This document shows, piece by piece, positions 1 to 7,665 of a stretch of 30,792 nt of DNA. The stretch comes from an uncultured bacterium (GTDB lineage: Bacteria > Patescibacteriota > Minisyncoccia > Phycocordibacterales > CAIZLB01): the NCBI GenBank assembly GCA_903864515.1, contig CAIPFZ010000072.1, positions 1 through 30,792 of the forward strand, in the 5' to 3' direction. Within the stretch, counting starts at the first letter, position 1. Each line of letters opens with the position of its first letter. The translations under genes and the position numbers were made by a program. The notes below the pieces were generated by a model. It had not been told where the DNA came from. It made no database searches and saw nothing but the letters and a program-made list of their open reading frames with translations.

Positions 1-66
1 CAACATCCAATATCTGTTTTATAATTTTTGCATTAGAAATTAATAGATAATAATCAAATTAAATTT

Positions 67-1131
67 ATGAAGAAAAAGATAATTGTAGGTATTGCGGTGA
101 TAGTGGTCATTCTGGTTGCGCTTGTTTACTCGCCAAATGAAAAAGTTGATGGAAAAATAAAGGTTGGAGTTATTGCGCCAATGGCTGGACAATACGGAGC
201 ACTTGGAGAAAGTATTAGAGATTCAATCTCCATGAGTTTAGAAAAAGATAAAAACATTGAGGTTATATTTGAGGATGATTCATTTGATCCCAAGAAAGCG
301 GTATCTGCATATCAAAAATTAACTGCGGTGGATAAGGTTGATATTTTGATAAATGTTGATAGTCCTTCACTTGATGCAATTAAGGATCTTGTTGAAAAAG
401 ATAACATTGTTACTTTTCACCTAACTGAATCTAATTTCAAAAAAGATGATAATGTTTTTCAAATCATACCATTTAGTTATCCAATATTTACGGCAATTGG
501 ACAGGAATCGGCAAAAAGATACGACAGGGTTGCTGTTGTTTATGGCGCAGGTGTAGATATTTTTGAAACAGATGCAGAGTATTTTAAGAAAGGACTTGGA
601 CCAGACAAGGTAACAGCTGATTTTAAGATATCTCCAAACTCTGATATGAGAACTGAAGTCACAAAGATACTTGCTTTCAATCCAGATGCGATGACTGTGA
701 TAGTTGATAAAGATACCGGAATTAAGTTACTGAAAACATTGAAAGAGCAAAAGGGTACAAGAAATGTTTCAATAATTTGCGATGCAAACATAGAGTTTGT
801 TTCCGGTGACTATATTAAAGCACTTGGAAGTGAAATGTTTGAGGGTTGTATTTCTGCAAACCTACCACAAAAAACTGCACAGAGCTTTAAGGATGAGTTT
901 AAGGGAAAGTATAAGTATGATCCTTTGTTTATAAGTGATTATGCATATGATGCAGCTGAGATGATTAAGAAGCTTGCAGGCACACCAGAGAAAAACTGGA
1001 GGTCTGAGATAAAGAACATGAATCACGAAGGTGTGTCTGGTAAGATGGCTCTTGATGAGATGGGAACCAGACTTGCAGAACACGAATTACATATATTCAA
1101 GGATGGAAAGTTTGTGAAGCTGGAGGAATAG
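67..1131 (+). CDS. ABC transporter substrate-binding protein, LivK/Peripla_BP_6 type (paralogue 1)
   Basis: The 354-residue protein has a basic start and one hydrophobic helix (residues 5-21), then a type-1 periplasmic binding fold. Typical family signs are KVGVIAPMAGQYGALGES near residue 32, EVIFEDDSFDPKKAVSAYQKL near 65, and the C-terminal SDYAYDAAEMIKKL and GVSGKMALDEMGTR blocks. No lipobox cysteine follows the helix, so it should be held by an uncleaved anchor outside the membrane. It resembles the two other binding proteins at 3234 and 7666, so this is a paralogue set. Family knowledge suggests branched-chain amino acids or related small amides as ligand, but ligand specificity cannot be read here. 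A hairpin terminator follows at once. Unlike its paralogues it has no adjacent TrmB regulator inside the window. Confidence 0.9.
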   Translation: MKKKIIVGIAVIVVILVALVYSPNEKVDGKIKVGVIAPMAGQYGALGESIRDSISMSLEKDKNIEVIFEDDSFDPKKAVSAYQKLTAVDKVDILINVDSPSLDAIKDLVEKDNIVTFHLTESNFKKDDNVFQIIPFSYPIFTAIGQESAKRYDRVAVVYGAGVDIFETDAEYFKKGLGPDKVTADFKISPNSDMRTEVTKILAFNPDAMTVIVDKDTGIKLLKTLKEQKGTRNVSIICDANIEFVSGDYIKALGSEMFEGCISANLPQKTAQSFKDEFKGKYKYDPLFISDYAYDAAEMIKKLAGTPEKNWRSEIKNMNHEGVSGKMALDEMGTRLAEHELHIFKDGKFVKLEE

Positions 1132-1150
1132 AGGTTGGGGATTGGTACAG

Positions 1151-1180
1151 AAAACAGTGGATTTTTATCCGCTGTTTTTG
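1151..1180 (+). terminator. Rho-independent terminator of binding protein 1
   Basis: A 12-bp stem (arm AAAACAGTGGAT, one G-U pair, 4-nt loop) is followed by a T-rich tract. It lies 20 bp after the stop codon of the binding protein. Confidence 0.8.
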
Positions 1181-1187
1181 TTGTATT

Positions 1188-1211
1188 AAAGGGGTCTAAA
1201 TGGACCCCTTT
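1188..1211. repeat. 24-nt hairpin element (AAAGGGGTC type), 3' side of KilA-N gene
   Basis: Arms AAAGGGGTCT and GGACCCCTTT flank the 4-nt loop AAAT, with nine of ten pairs Watson-Crick. It differs by one base from the copy inside the KilA-N coding region (1861-1884). It abuts the next palindrome at 1212. Confidence 0.85.
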
Positions 1212-1235
1212 AAACTGGTCGAATTCGACCAGTTT
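1212..1235. repeat. 24-nt perfect palindrome (VEFD type), 3' side of KilA-N gene
   Basis: The arm AAACTGGTCG is followed by AATT and its exact reverse complement. The centre GTCGAATTCGAC would read V-E-F-D in one frame on both strands. It has the same design as 1188, 1861 and 2144: a 10-bp stem and a 4-nt AT loop. Confidence 0.9.
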
Positions 1236-1251
1236 AAAAATACTCATAACT

Positions 1252-2079
1252 CTACTCTGATAATTTCTTAATTCCATTATTGTCTATAAGTAGACTCATC
1301 TGATGAATAGCAACTTCATTCAGCTTAAGTAGTCTTTTTCCTTGGCTAAGTCCCTCCTTGATATATTCGGAATTCAAGTTTTCTAAGTTAACCAAACAAA
1401 CCAATTGTATAACATTTGCATAGTCTCTGATGTTGCCTTCCTTGTTTGGATTACTGTCTCTCCATTCTTTTGCGGTCACGCCAAAAAGAGCCTTGTTTAA
1501 TACATCAGCTTCGTTGGCATAAATAATTATTGAATCTTTGCTGGATATCTTTTGAGGCACAATAAGGTGTTCCCTTACCGAATCCGTGTGTATTTTGTAG
1601 TTTATTTTGGTTAAAAGTCTTTTTACATTCCAATCTAAATTTAACCTTTCATTTTCTTCGTTTTTTAATCTCTGAAACTCTTTGATTAGATATAGCTTAA
1701 ATTCAGAGGATACCCAGCTGGCAAATTCAAAAGCAATATCTTTGTGAGCAAAGGTTCCGCCACCATATCGTCCTTGTGAGGTTTTAATACCTATTGCACC
1801 AGTTATCTTAATCCACCTCTCTGGAGATAATGTAAAACTGTTTAAACCCACTTCATTTTTAAAGGGGTCCAAATGGACCCCTTTAAAATCAGGGTTGTTA
1901 ATCCTTTCCCAAATATCTAAAAATTCTATGGTATTTCTATTTTTCATCCAATTTTTCACTACATCCTTTGGTTCATATGGATTTTTGTATCTAGCAATAT
2001 CTGTAAGTGATATGTAATCGTCCCCTTTATTGGATAAATTTATTGTAATTTCTTGATTTTTTATATTTATTTTTATCAT
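1252..2079 (-). CDS. KilA-N domain protein
   Basis: The 275-residue protein has an N-terminal KilA-N DNA-binding domain (about residues 10-145: ISLTDIARYKNP, NWMKNRNTIEFLDIWE, FTLSPERWI, GRYGGGTFAHKDIAFEFASW, EFKLYLIKEFQRLK). A C-terminal part of about 120 residues follows, of the sort seen in bacterial KilA-N proteins of unknown job. KilA-N domains come from phage and large DNA viruses and bind nucleic acid. Residues about 65-74 (FKGVHLDPFK) are encoded by a 24-nt inverted repeat whose relatives lie on both sides of the gene. No partner gene is adjacent, so it appears to be a single-gene unit, with no recognisable SD. Function is unknown; transcription control or phage-related DNA binding are possibilities. 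Confidence 0.88.
   Translation of the reverse strand: MIKINIKNQEITINLSNKGDDYISLTDIARYKNPYEPKDVVKNWMKNRNTIEFLDIWERINNPDFKGVHLDPFKNEVGLNSFTLSPERWIKITGAIGIKTSQGRYGGGTFAHKDIAFEFASWVSSEFKLYLIKEFQRLKNEENERLNLDWNVKRLLTKINYKIHTDSVREHLIVPQKISSKDSIIIYANEADVLNKALFGVTAKEWRDSNPNKEGNIRDYANVIQLVCLVNLENLNSEYIKEGLSQGKRLLKLNEVAIHQMSLLIDNNGIKKLSE
1861..1884. repeat. 24-nt hairpin element inside the KilA-N reading frame
   Basis: Arms AAAGGGGTCC and GGACCCCTTT are perfectly complementary around AAAT. On the coding (minus) strand it is in frame and encodes K-G-V-H-L-D-P-F. It is 23/24 identical to the intergenic copy at 1188-1211. Confidence 0.9.
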
Positions 2080-2143
2080 CCCAAAAGGGTATCAAAGTGA
2101 GATGATATTTCTATAAAGATTTTCTAAAGAATTACCTGATTTT

Positions 2144-2167
2144 AACCGCATCGAATTCGATGCGGTT
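2144..2167. repeat. 24-nt perfect palindrome upstream of KilA-N gene
   Basis: The arm AACCGCATCG is followed by AATT and the exact reverse complement. It shares the element's core and size, but the outer stem is different. It lies 64 bp upstream of the KilA-N start, inside its probable promoter region. Confidence 0.88.
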
Positions 2168-2205
2168 GGAAATACAGCAAAAGAAATAATATACGGGATA
2201 CGGTT

Positions 2206-2232
2206 CTAAGGGGGTCGAATTCGACCACCTAG
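2206..2232. repeat. Imperfect palindrome of the same family
   Basis: A perfect 14-nt core (GGTCGAATTCGACC, 2213-2226) is extended to CTA...TAG at both ends with a one-base bulge. The reverse strand can read V-V-E-F-D-P-L in one frame. Confidence 0.75.
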
Positions 2233-2263
2233 AAAACAGGGCGCCAATTTATCATAGTGAAAT

Positions 2264-2295
2264 TTCTAATGTTATAGAATTACATAACATTAGAA
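2264..2295. repeat. 12-bp inverted repeat between trmB-like gene and KilA-N gene
   Basis: The arm TTCTAATGTTAT and its exact reverse complement are separated by 8 nt. It is AT-rich with no T-run, so an operator or a weak 3' end for the trmB-like gene (stop at 2328) are both possible. Confidence 0.7.
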
Positions 2296-2327
2296 TCTAG
2301 TTTATGTGGATGTCAAATAATATAATA

Positions 2328-3065
2328 TTATTTCAATCCCTCCCAAACCATATCAAACACTTGGTGAATCGCTTTTGCTAAATCAGTGTTCTCAATTATA
2401 ACTCCATTGATGTTTTTAAGATCCATTATCCTCACAAAATTAAGCGAAACATCTATTGAAACTGTAGATGAATATTTTTCAGGATCTACCAATTTCAAAT
2501 TACGATAAGCTTCTTTGTTATTTTGAACCTGACCTTTCATGTATTGATGGTCTGGGGTTATTCCCCTTATTTTTACATTCCTTTTCAATAAATCTTTAGA
2601 CCATTTTGTAAATAAGGCTTCGTATTCTCTGAAATTACTTGAGGGCTTAGCAAAGAAACCAACCATCTCAGTATCTTTTATCTCATCGAATCTGTAATAG
2701 CATAAATCTTCCAAACCTTTTAAGCCTTCAAAATAAAAGACATTAATGTTGTTTGAATTTTCCTTAAATATATTCTTAAGTAAGGGTAGGGTATTGAGAA
2801 TACTTGTAAACTTCTGTTCGATAATATTAATGAACTCATCGGGGGATTTGGCTGTATAGACTGTACCTCTCTTTGAGGGGGTCTTAAGAATAAAACCTTT
2901 TTGTCTTAATACTTCAAGAATTACATAGACAGTTGGCTTTTTAATAGAAGAATCTTTAGCAATTTTATAGGCTGTAGCAGTCTTTAGTTTCAAAAGAATT
3001 AGATATATTTCAGCTTCTTTTTGATTAAGTCCTGCATTAATGAGTGCTCTTAGTATTTCATTCAT
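2328..3065 (-). CDS. TrmB-family transcriptional regulator (1)
   Basis: The protein has 245 residues from the ATG at 3065; the frame stays open a further 17 codons upstream, but MNEILRALINAGLNQKEAEIYLILL is a normal TrmB start. The N-terminal winged HTH has a likely recognition helix near KKPTVYVILEVLRQKGFI. The remainder fits the effector/dimerisation part of TrmB-like proteins (YFEGLKGLEDL, MVGFFAK, TPDHQYMKGQV). TrmB proteins repress or activate transport genes, usually for sugars; here the divergent neighbour is an amino-acid-type binding protein. The interval between them carries an operator-like repeat (3094-3112), suggesting this regulator controls itself and that gene. The ligand is unknown. 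Confidence 0.85.
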   Translation of the reverse strand: MNEILRALINAGLNQKEAEIYLILLKLKTATAYKIAKDSSIKKPTVYVILEVLRQKGFILKTPSKRGTVYTAKSPDEFINIIEQKFTSILNTLPLLKNIFKENSNNINVFYFEGLKGLEDLCYYRFDEIKDTEMVGFFAKPSSNFREYEALFTKWSKDLLKRNVKIRGITPDHQYMKGQVQNNKEAYRNLKLVDPEKYSSTVSIDVSLNFVRIMDLKNINGVIIENTDLAKAIHQVFDMVWEGLK

Positions 3066-3093
3066 ATACAATATTTTATCAATATCTATACAA

Positions 3094-3112
3094 TAGTCAA
3101 TATTTCTGACTA
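3094..3112. promoter_or_regulatory. Operator-like inverted repeat, TrmB 1 / binding protein 2
   Basis: TAGTCA and TGACTA are separated by 7 nt, just upstream of the chosen TrmB start and inside the divergent interval. The central 15 nt fit GTCAAYATTYCTGAC, which also occurs at the second TrmB gene (7518-7542). This is a predicted site with no binding evidence. Confidence 0.6.
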
Positions 3113-3220
3113 CCAATTTGTATCAGTAATATTATCCTTATTTATAGGTATATAATTGATAATCCATGTTTACAAACTTTGACTCAATCTGTACATAGAC
3201 ATAAAATGATGTCATAAAAA

Positions 3221-3226
3221 TATAAT
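3221..3226 (+). promoter_or_regulatory. -10 box with leaderless spacing, binding protein 2
   Basis: A perfect TATAAT ends 7 nt before the ATG at 3234, with no SD in between. This spacing would place the transcript start at or next to the start codon. Confidence 0.55.
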
Positions 3227-3233
3227 AAAAAAT

Positions 3234-4325
3234 ATGAAAAAATATAAAAAATTAATAGTAAGTTTAGTCATCGCGGTTATAGTCATCATTGGGGCTATAT
3301 CACTCAATGACTCAGGTGATAAGCAGGCAGATTCAATTAATATTGGTGTAATAACACCGCTTTCCGGTTTGATTTCAGGAGGAGACAACTTAGGTCAAGG
3401 TTTTGCTAATGGTGTTACTTTGGCAAAGGAGGAATACGCAAAGGCACATCCTGATAAGAAGATAAATGTGTATATTGAAGATGACAACTTTGATTCTAAA
3501 AAAGGTGCATCAGCGTATCAGAAATTAGTTTCAATTAATAAAATTAATTTACTAATCAATCTATCTTCTCCAACAATAGATGTAATTTCCAAAGATGTTC
3601 ACGATAGTGGAATGCTTACATTTCAACTTGGAGCGGAAAGTGATCCAATCGCTGATAATATATATCAAATATATCCAGATCAAACTTCAATTGGAGTAAT
3701 GGGTGATGTTGCAAATAAAGATGAGGTTAAGAAAGTGGTAATTGCAATGCAACAATTTAAGGCCTACGAGAAATTTGTATCTGATTTTACAAAAACATAC
3801 AAAGGTGAAGTTGAAATTCAGAGAATAAGTACATCAGAAAAAGATATGAGTAGTCTTGCATTGAAGATAAAAGAATCAAATCCAGATGGTCTACTTATAT
3901 TCATGGAAGCAAAAGATGGAGCGAAGTTGGTACGTAAAATGAAAGATTTGAATGCGGTCCCAAAACATATATACTTTGACATCAATCTACAATTTGGAAT
4001 TAATGATTACAAAGACGCTCTTGGAGATTTAAGTACTCTTAATGGCTCAAAGAGTCTATACTCTGCAGCTGAGATGACTAAGGAGTTTCAGGAGAAATAC
4101 AAGGTTAGATTTAATCAGAATGTATCCATGTTGTCAGGTTTTGGATATGATGCTTACATGACAGCTGTCAATTTGTATGACAAAGATCAATCAAAGTGGA
4201 AAAGCAATATAAAAAAATATAATGCCCTTGGAGTTACTGGAGAGATTAGGTTTAACGATGTTGGCATGAGACCTCCACAATTCAAGATCGGTGAGGTGAT
4301 AAATGGAGAGTTGACGGTTAAATAG
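3234..4325 (+). CDS. ABC transporter substrate-binding protein, LivK/Peripla_BP_6 type (paralogue 2)
   Basis: The 363-residue protein has an N-terminal membrane helix (about residues 6-24) without lipobox, then INIGVITPLSGLISGGDNLGQGFANGV, VYIEDDNFDSKKGASAYQKL, MLSGFGYDAYMTAVNLYD and ALGVTGEIRFNDVGMRPPQFKIG. This is the same block order as paralogues 1 and 3. It is expected to bind an extracellular small solute for an ABC importer. It is divergent from a TrmB-like regulator, with an operator-like repeat in the interval, so its expression is probably ligand-controlled. The ATPase and permease at 13.3-14.9 kb are the only transporter core parts in the window and may serve all three binding proteins. 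Confidence 0.9.
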   Translation: MKKYKKLIVSLVIAVIVIIGAISLNDSGDKQADSINIGVITPLSGLISGGDNLGQGFANGVTLAKEEYAKAHPDKKINVYIEDDNFDSKKGASAYQKLVSINKINLLINLSSPTIDVISKDVHDSGMLTFQLGAESDPIADNIYQIYPDQTSIGVMGDVANKDEVKKVVIAMQQFKAYEKFVSDFTKTYKGEVEIQRISTSEKDMSSLALKIKESNPDGLLIFMEAKDGAKLVRKMKDLNAVPKHIYFDINLQFGINDYKDALGDLSTLNGSKSLYSAAEMTKEFQEKYKVRFNQNVSMLSGFGYDAYMTAVNLYDKDQSKWKSNIKKYNALGVTGEIRFNDVGMRPPQFKIGEVINGELTVK

Positions 4326-4347
4326 TATTAAAGGAAGATAAATAAAA

Positions 4348-4378
4348 AAACAGTAGGAAATCCTGCTGTTTTTGTTTT
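4348..4378 (+). terminator. Rho-independent terminator after binding protein 2
   Basis: An 11-bp stem (arm AAACAGTAGGA, one wobble pair, 2-nt apparent loop that opens to more) is followed by TTTTTGTTTT. Confidence 0.8.
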
Positions 4379-4391
4379 ACTAAATTACTTG

Positions 4392-4397
4392 TATAAT
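4392..4397 (+). promoter_or_regulatory. -10 box with leaderless spacing, repeat protein
   Basis: TATAAT ends 7 nt before the ATG at 4405. There is no SD, and the site lies directly behind the previous terminator. Confidence 0.55.
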
Positions 4398-4404
4398 ATA
4401 AAAC

Positions 4405-6693
4405 ATGGAAAAATGGCCCTTAACACCTGAAATTGTAAAGCAGAAGATAGATGAAAAAGCAGAAGATCTTGGGTATGAAATTACACCTGAGATTTCTATT
4501 GTTTTAGAAGATATTATTAAACATCTACCTCAAAATATCAGCCCAAGAGGTTTGACTGAATGGTGTAGTAAGAGAGTTGATGAAGCTATAAAAAGCAGAC
4601 CTGATCTAATTAGTGAGTCTGAACGTCTCAGGCATGAAGTGAGTAGAGAGATTAGGTATGTTCAAAGGGAAGAGGCTTTTAAAGCTCTAAAAAATAGGAT
4701 AATAAATGAGGATATAAAAGAGGTTACTCCTGCATGGTTGGAAAGTAACGATAGGCCAATACAAAAGTTTGTGTGTGCTTTTTTCAAAAAATATGATTCC
4801 GATGAGGTTGATTGGGATTATTTTGCACGAAAAATGGATATTGAAGATCGTTTTAAAAAAATTAGACCTGAAGTTAAGAAAGGCCTTACGTTCGAAGAGA
4901 GAATTTCTGAAATAGAAAAAGTTTTAGAAGAAAAAGACCCAGAATCTTTTGGTCCAAGATGGCTTGTGAAAAATTGTTTTTCTGAATATCGTTATTTTTT
5001 TAAAAATCTAGAATCTAAAAATGGTGTAGTTGATTGGTCTAACGTGATAAATAAATTACCAGAAAAATGGCAGAAAAGATGGTTTGTTTTAGAAAGTAAA
5101 AGAGGCTTTGACTTAGAGGGTAGAATTAAAGAGTTGATTTCTGTCTTGGAAGAAAAAGACCCAAACACATTTGGTCCAAGTTGGATATTTAAGAATGCAA
5201 GATCTGAACATCGCTATTTTATAACAAACTTGGAATCAGAAAATGGTGTATTAAAGTGGAATGAAATTATAGAAAAATTACCAGAAAAATGGCAGAAGAG
5301 GTGGGTCTATATGGAGACTAGGGATCTATTGGGGGACAATTTAGGAAAAGAAATCGCTTTGTTTATCTCTGACTTCAAGGTTAAAAAAATAACTAGAAAG
5401 TTTCTTGAAGATAATGACCACAGCTTGTATCAAGCTCTTGTTAACAGATTAGGTAAGGGGGTTGGGGGACGTATTGCATGGGAAAGAATTACAGATGTTT
5501 TACCGTCAGATGTAGCTGAAAAAATAGATCTTGAAAAAAATAATAAAATGTCAGGATTTTCTCATCTAGCAGATTACGTAAAATCACAGATGAAAGAAGG
5601 TGACAGTCTTAGCCCTTCCTTTCTAAGTCAAAACATGGAACGTGTTTCTAAATTTCTAGCTAGACATTTCAGAGATTCAAATGGAGGAATTTCTTGGCCG
5701 TTTATATTGAGGACATTTGCATATGACTATGATATCCCAATTGATGAAAGCTTAATGATTAGAGAGTCCGGTGTGACATACAGAAAGATAATAAATAGAA
5801 TTAATTTGATTTGTAAAAAAGAAGAACCTAAAAGAGTAGACACTCAATTTTTTATAGACAAAGACCCGTATGTATACAATGGTATATTTCGTTATGCGCA
5901 TCATTCTGATGGATCTTTAAACTGGGATATATTCTTTAGGGAAGTAGATGAACCTTACAAAAGCATATGGTTTGAAAAAGAAAAGAACAGACATTTGGAA
6001 ACACAAAATAGTATAGTAGAGGATTTCAAGGTTTTGTTAGAAAAAGATAATCCAAAATCCATTTCTCCAAAATGGATTAGAAGTGTATCGGGAAATCTAT
6101 ATAATCGAATAGTAAATAATTTTTGCGATAGATATGGTGAAGTTGATTGGAATAAGTTCAAAAAAGCAATTCCATTACTGTGGAGAAGTAGATGGATAGA
6201 AACGCCTGTAATTGAAAAGTATCGTAATAAAGAAGAGTTGGATGTTGTATTGTCTAAATATAAAGATGAAATGTATGCTTTGTTTATGAGTGGTAAAAAA
6301 GAAATGGAAAGAGGTGAGGAAATATGGGCAGATCTAATAAGGCTTGCTCAGAAGGGGAATATGGATGCTCATGAGGTTGTTAGGAAAATAGCTGGCGAAG
6401 TTGTTGATGATTATATTAAAAACAAGGAAGATCCAGATGACAATTCTTTGTATCTTGAATTAGACAATGATGTCAAAGAAAAAATTGTAGACAGGTGTAT
6501 TCGTCTTTATGATGCAGAGGTTGAGGGTTATTTTAAGAACTATCTTCTAAAATCAATTCGTTTTAATATTAAAAAAAGAGGTTATAAATATTCAATGGAT
6601 AATGAAAAAGATGATGGAACAAGCTTACACGAGAGGTTGAGTAATGACGACGACGATGATTCCGAGGATTTTGATGAGGGTGATTTTAATTAG
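4405..6693 (+). CDS. Large repeat protein with possible sigma-factor-like C-terminus
   Basis: I do not recognise a named family for this 762-residue soluble protein. It contains about seven degenerate repeats of 60-75 residues between residues 95 and 600. Each has an S/T-P-x-W-L/I-like motif, then about 25 residues, then G-x-V-D-W, and in the better copies L-P-x-x-W-x-x-R-W. Copies 2 and 3 (about 164-228 and 238-302) are close duplicates (EEKDP, FGP, W, SE-RYF, NLES, NGV, LPEKWQKRW). Residues 635-742 (WADLIRLAQKGNMDAHE, FKNYLLKSIRFNI, SMDNEKDDGTSLHERL) resemble sigma-70 region 2 plus the SLD...DG linker; this is an inference from pattern. The C-terminus is a run of acidic residues. It overlaps the stop of the convergent TrmB-like gene by 4 bp. 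Confidence 0.8.
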   Translation: MEKWPLTPEIVKQKIDEKAEDLGYEITPEISIVLEDIIKHLPQNISPRGLTEWCSKRVDEAIKSRPDLISESERLRHEVSREIRYVQREEAFKALKNRIINEDIKEVTPAWLESNDRPIQKFVCAFFKKYDSDEVDWDYFARKMDIEDRFKKIRPEVKKGLTFEERISEIEKVLEEKDPESFGPRWLVKNCFSEYRYFFKNLESKNGVVDWSNVINKLPEKWQKRWFVLESKRGFDLEGRIKELISVLEEKDPNTFGPSWIFKNARSEHRYFITNLESENGVLKWNEIIEKLPEKWQKRWVYMETRDLLGDNLGKEIALFISDFKVKKITRKFLEDNDHSLYQALVNRLGKGVGGRIAWERITDVLPSDVAEKIDLEKNNKMSGFSHLADYVKSQMKEGDSLSPSFLSQNMERVSKFLARHFRDSNGGISWPFILRTFAYDYDIPIDESLMIRESGVTYRKIINRINLICKKEEPKRVDTQFFIDKDPYVYNGIFRYAHHSDGSLNWDIFFREVDEPYKSIWFEKEKNRHLETQNSIVEDFKVLLEKDNPKSISPKWIRSVSGNLYNRIVNNFCDRYGEVDWNKFKKAIPLLWRSRWIETPVIEKYRNKEELDVVLSKYKDEMYALFMSGKKEMERGEEIWADLIRLAQKGNMDAHEVVRKIAGEVVDDYIKNKEDPDDNSLYLELDNDVKEKIVDRCIRLYDAEVEGYFKNYLLKSIRFNIKKRGYKYSMDNEKDDGTSLHERLSNDDDDDSEDFDEGDFN

Positions 6694-7517
6694 TACTTTA
6701 TCCTATGTTTTCTTTTATCTAACTGATCCTTCATATAACTATTCATATCAAAATTAGGTGAATAGTCTTTAATAAATTCAAAAAGAGACATAAACGCCTT
6801 AACAAGATTTGTATCAGAGACTTCAAGAATAGCTGGTCTATCTAACATAAAGAAATATACTTTGTTGTTATATATAAAAATCTGCCTATTGTGATTTAAG
6901 TACTTTTTATCAATCGTGTGTACTTCTGTAGATCTACCAACGTAAGACTCCGTCCAGTCTTCACCAAAATGAGCCATTTGAGTATCAAAAACAAATTTTG
7001 TGCAAATTGCCTCAACAATAATATTTGATGCTTTTATTTTTTCATTGAATTCAATTATCTTGTCTTTTCCAACCGCTGTGTCGTAATCGTTCAAAATATT
7101 GTCACCACTCAAAATTTGAAGACGTGTTCTGGACGGTGTACTTATTCTATCTAGTACTTTAAAGATGTCTTTTTTATCTGTATATATCTGAACTCCTGGA
7201 GTAGGGGAGGTGGGGATACTTACTGGATGAATTGAGGTTCCTCCGTCTTTACCAATCAAATCATTCACTTCAATATTAGCGTTTAAGAACCATTTTCTTT
7301 TCTTTCCAATTTTAGTGCTGTGTATTAAGTTTCTAATTTCCAACTTCTCCAGTGTTATATAGACAGTAGGGCGGGGGATTTTGGTTACAGCTGACAATTC
7401 AAGTGGGGTATTATACTTCTGTATATTAGCCAATAACAACCTCTCATTGACTGAAAATAGATATGGATTTTTGGTTACTTTTCTTGACATTGTGATTAAT
7501 TGTATGTCTTTATCCAT
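6690..7517 (-). CDS. TrmB-family transcriptional regulator (2)
   Basis: The 275-residue protein has an N-terminal winged HTH (NERLLLANIQKYNTPLELSAV, recognition-helix region PRPTVYITLEKLEIRNLI), very like KPTVYVILEVL in TrmB 1. A longer effector part follows (LQILSGDNILNDYDT, IYNNKVYFFMLDRPAILEVSDTNLVKAFMSLFEFI). A second in-frame ATG at 7490 (MSRKVTKNPYLFSVNERLL) is an alternative start. The gene is divergent from binding protein 3, and the interval has a 9-bp-arm inverted repeat (7518-7542), so autoregulation plus control of that gene is likely. TrmB 1 and 2 therefore form two parallel regulator/binding-protein pairs. Confidence 0.82.
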   Translation of the reverse strand: MDKDIQLITMSRKVTKNPYLFSVNERLLLANIQKYNTPLELSAVTKIPRPTVYITLEKLEIRNLIHSTKIGKKRKWFLNANIEVNDLIGKDGGTSIHPVSIPTSPTPGVQIYTDKKDIFKVLDRISTPSRTRLQILSGDNILNDYDTAVGKDKIIEFNEKIKASNIIVEAICTKFVFDTQMAHFGEDWTESYVGRSTEVHTIDKKYLNHNRQIFIYNNKVYFFMLDRPAILEVSDTNLVKAFMSLFEFIKDYSPNFDMNSYMKDQLDKRKHRIKY

Positions 7518-7549
7518 AAAATGTCAACATTCCTGACATTTTGATTAAT
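7485..7549. repeat. Two copies of a 16-bp direct repeat around the TrmB 2 start
   Basis: TGACATTGTGATTAAT (7485-7500) and TGACATTTTGATTAAT (7534-7549) differ at one base and start 49 bp apart. The second includes the right half of the inverted repeat at 7518-7542, so the first may be an additional half-site. Confidence 0.65.
7518..7542. promoter_or_regulatory. Operator-like inverted repeat, TrmB 2 / binding protein 3
   Basis: AAAATGTCA and TGACATTTT form perfect 9-bp arms separated by 7 nt, immediately upstream of the TrmB 2 start. The centre matches the site at 3094-3112. Predicted operator. Confidence 0.7.
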
Positions 7550-7665
7550 AATATAAGCCTTTAAATATCGCCCAATTGTATGTTTAATTGCCAAAATGCA
7601 AATTAAATGTCTTTAATTCTAGGAGAGTTTATAATGATTACATTAATTATTTAAAAGATAAAATT

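Noticed and set aside
1023..1277. Minus-strand ORF of 84 codons containing V-E-F-D and V-H-L-D segments
   Set aside because: It runs over the terminator and the antisense of the binding protein gene; the KilA-N-like peptides come only from the two palindromes.
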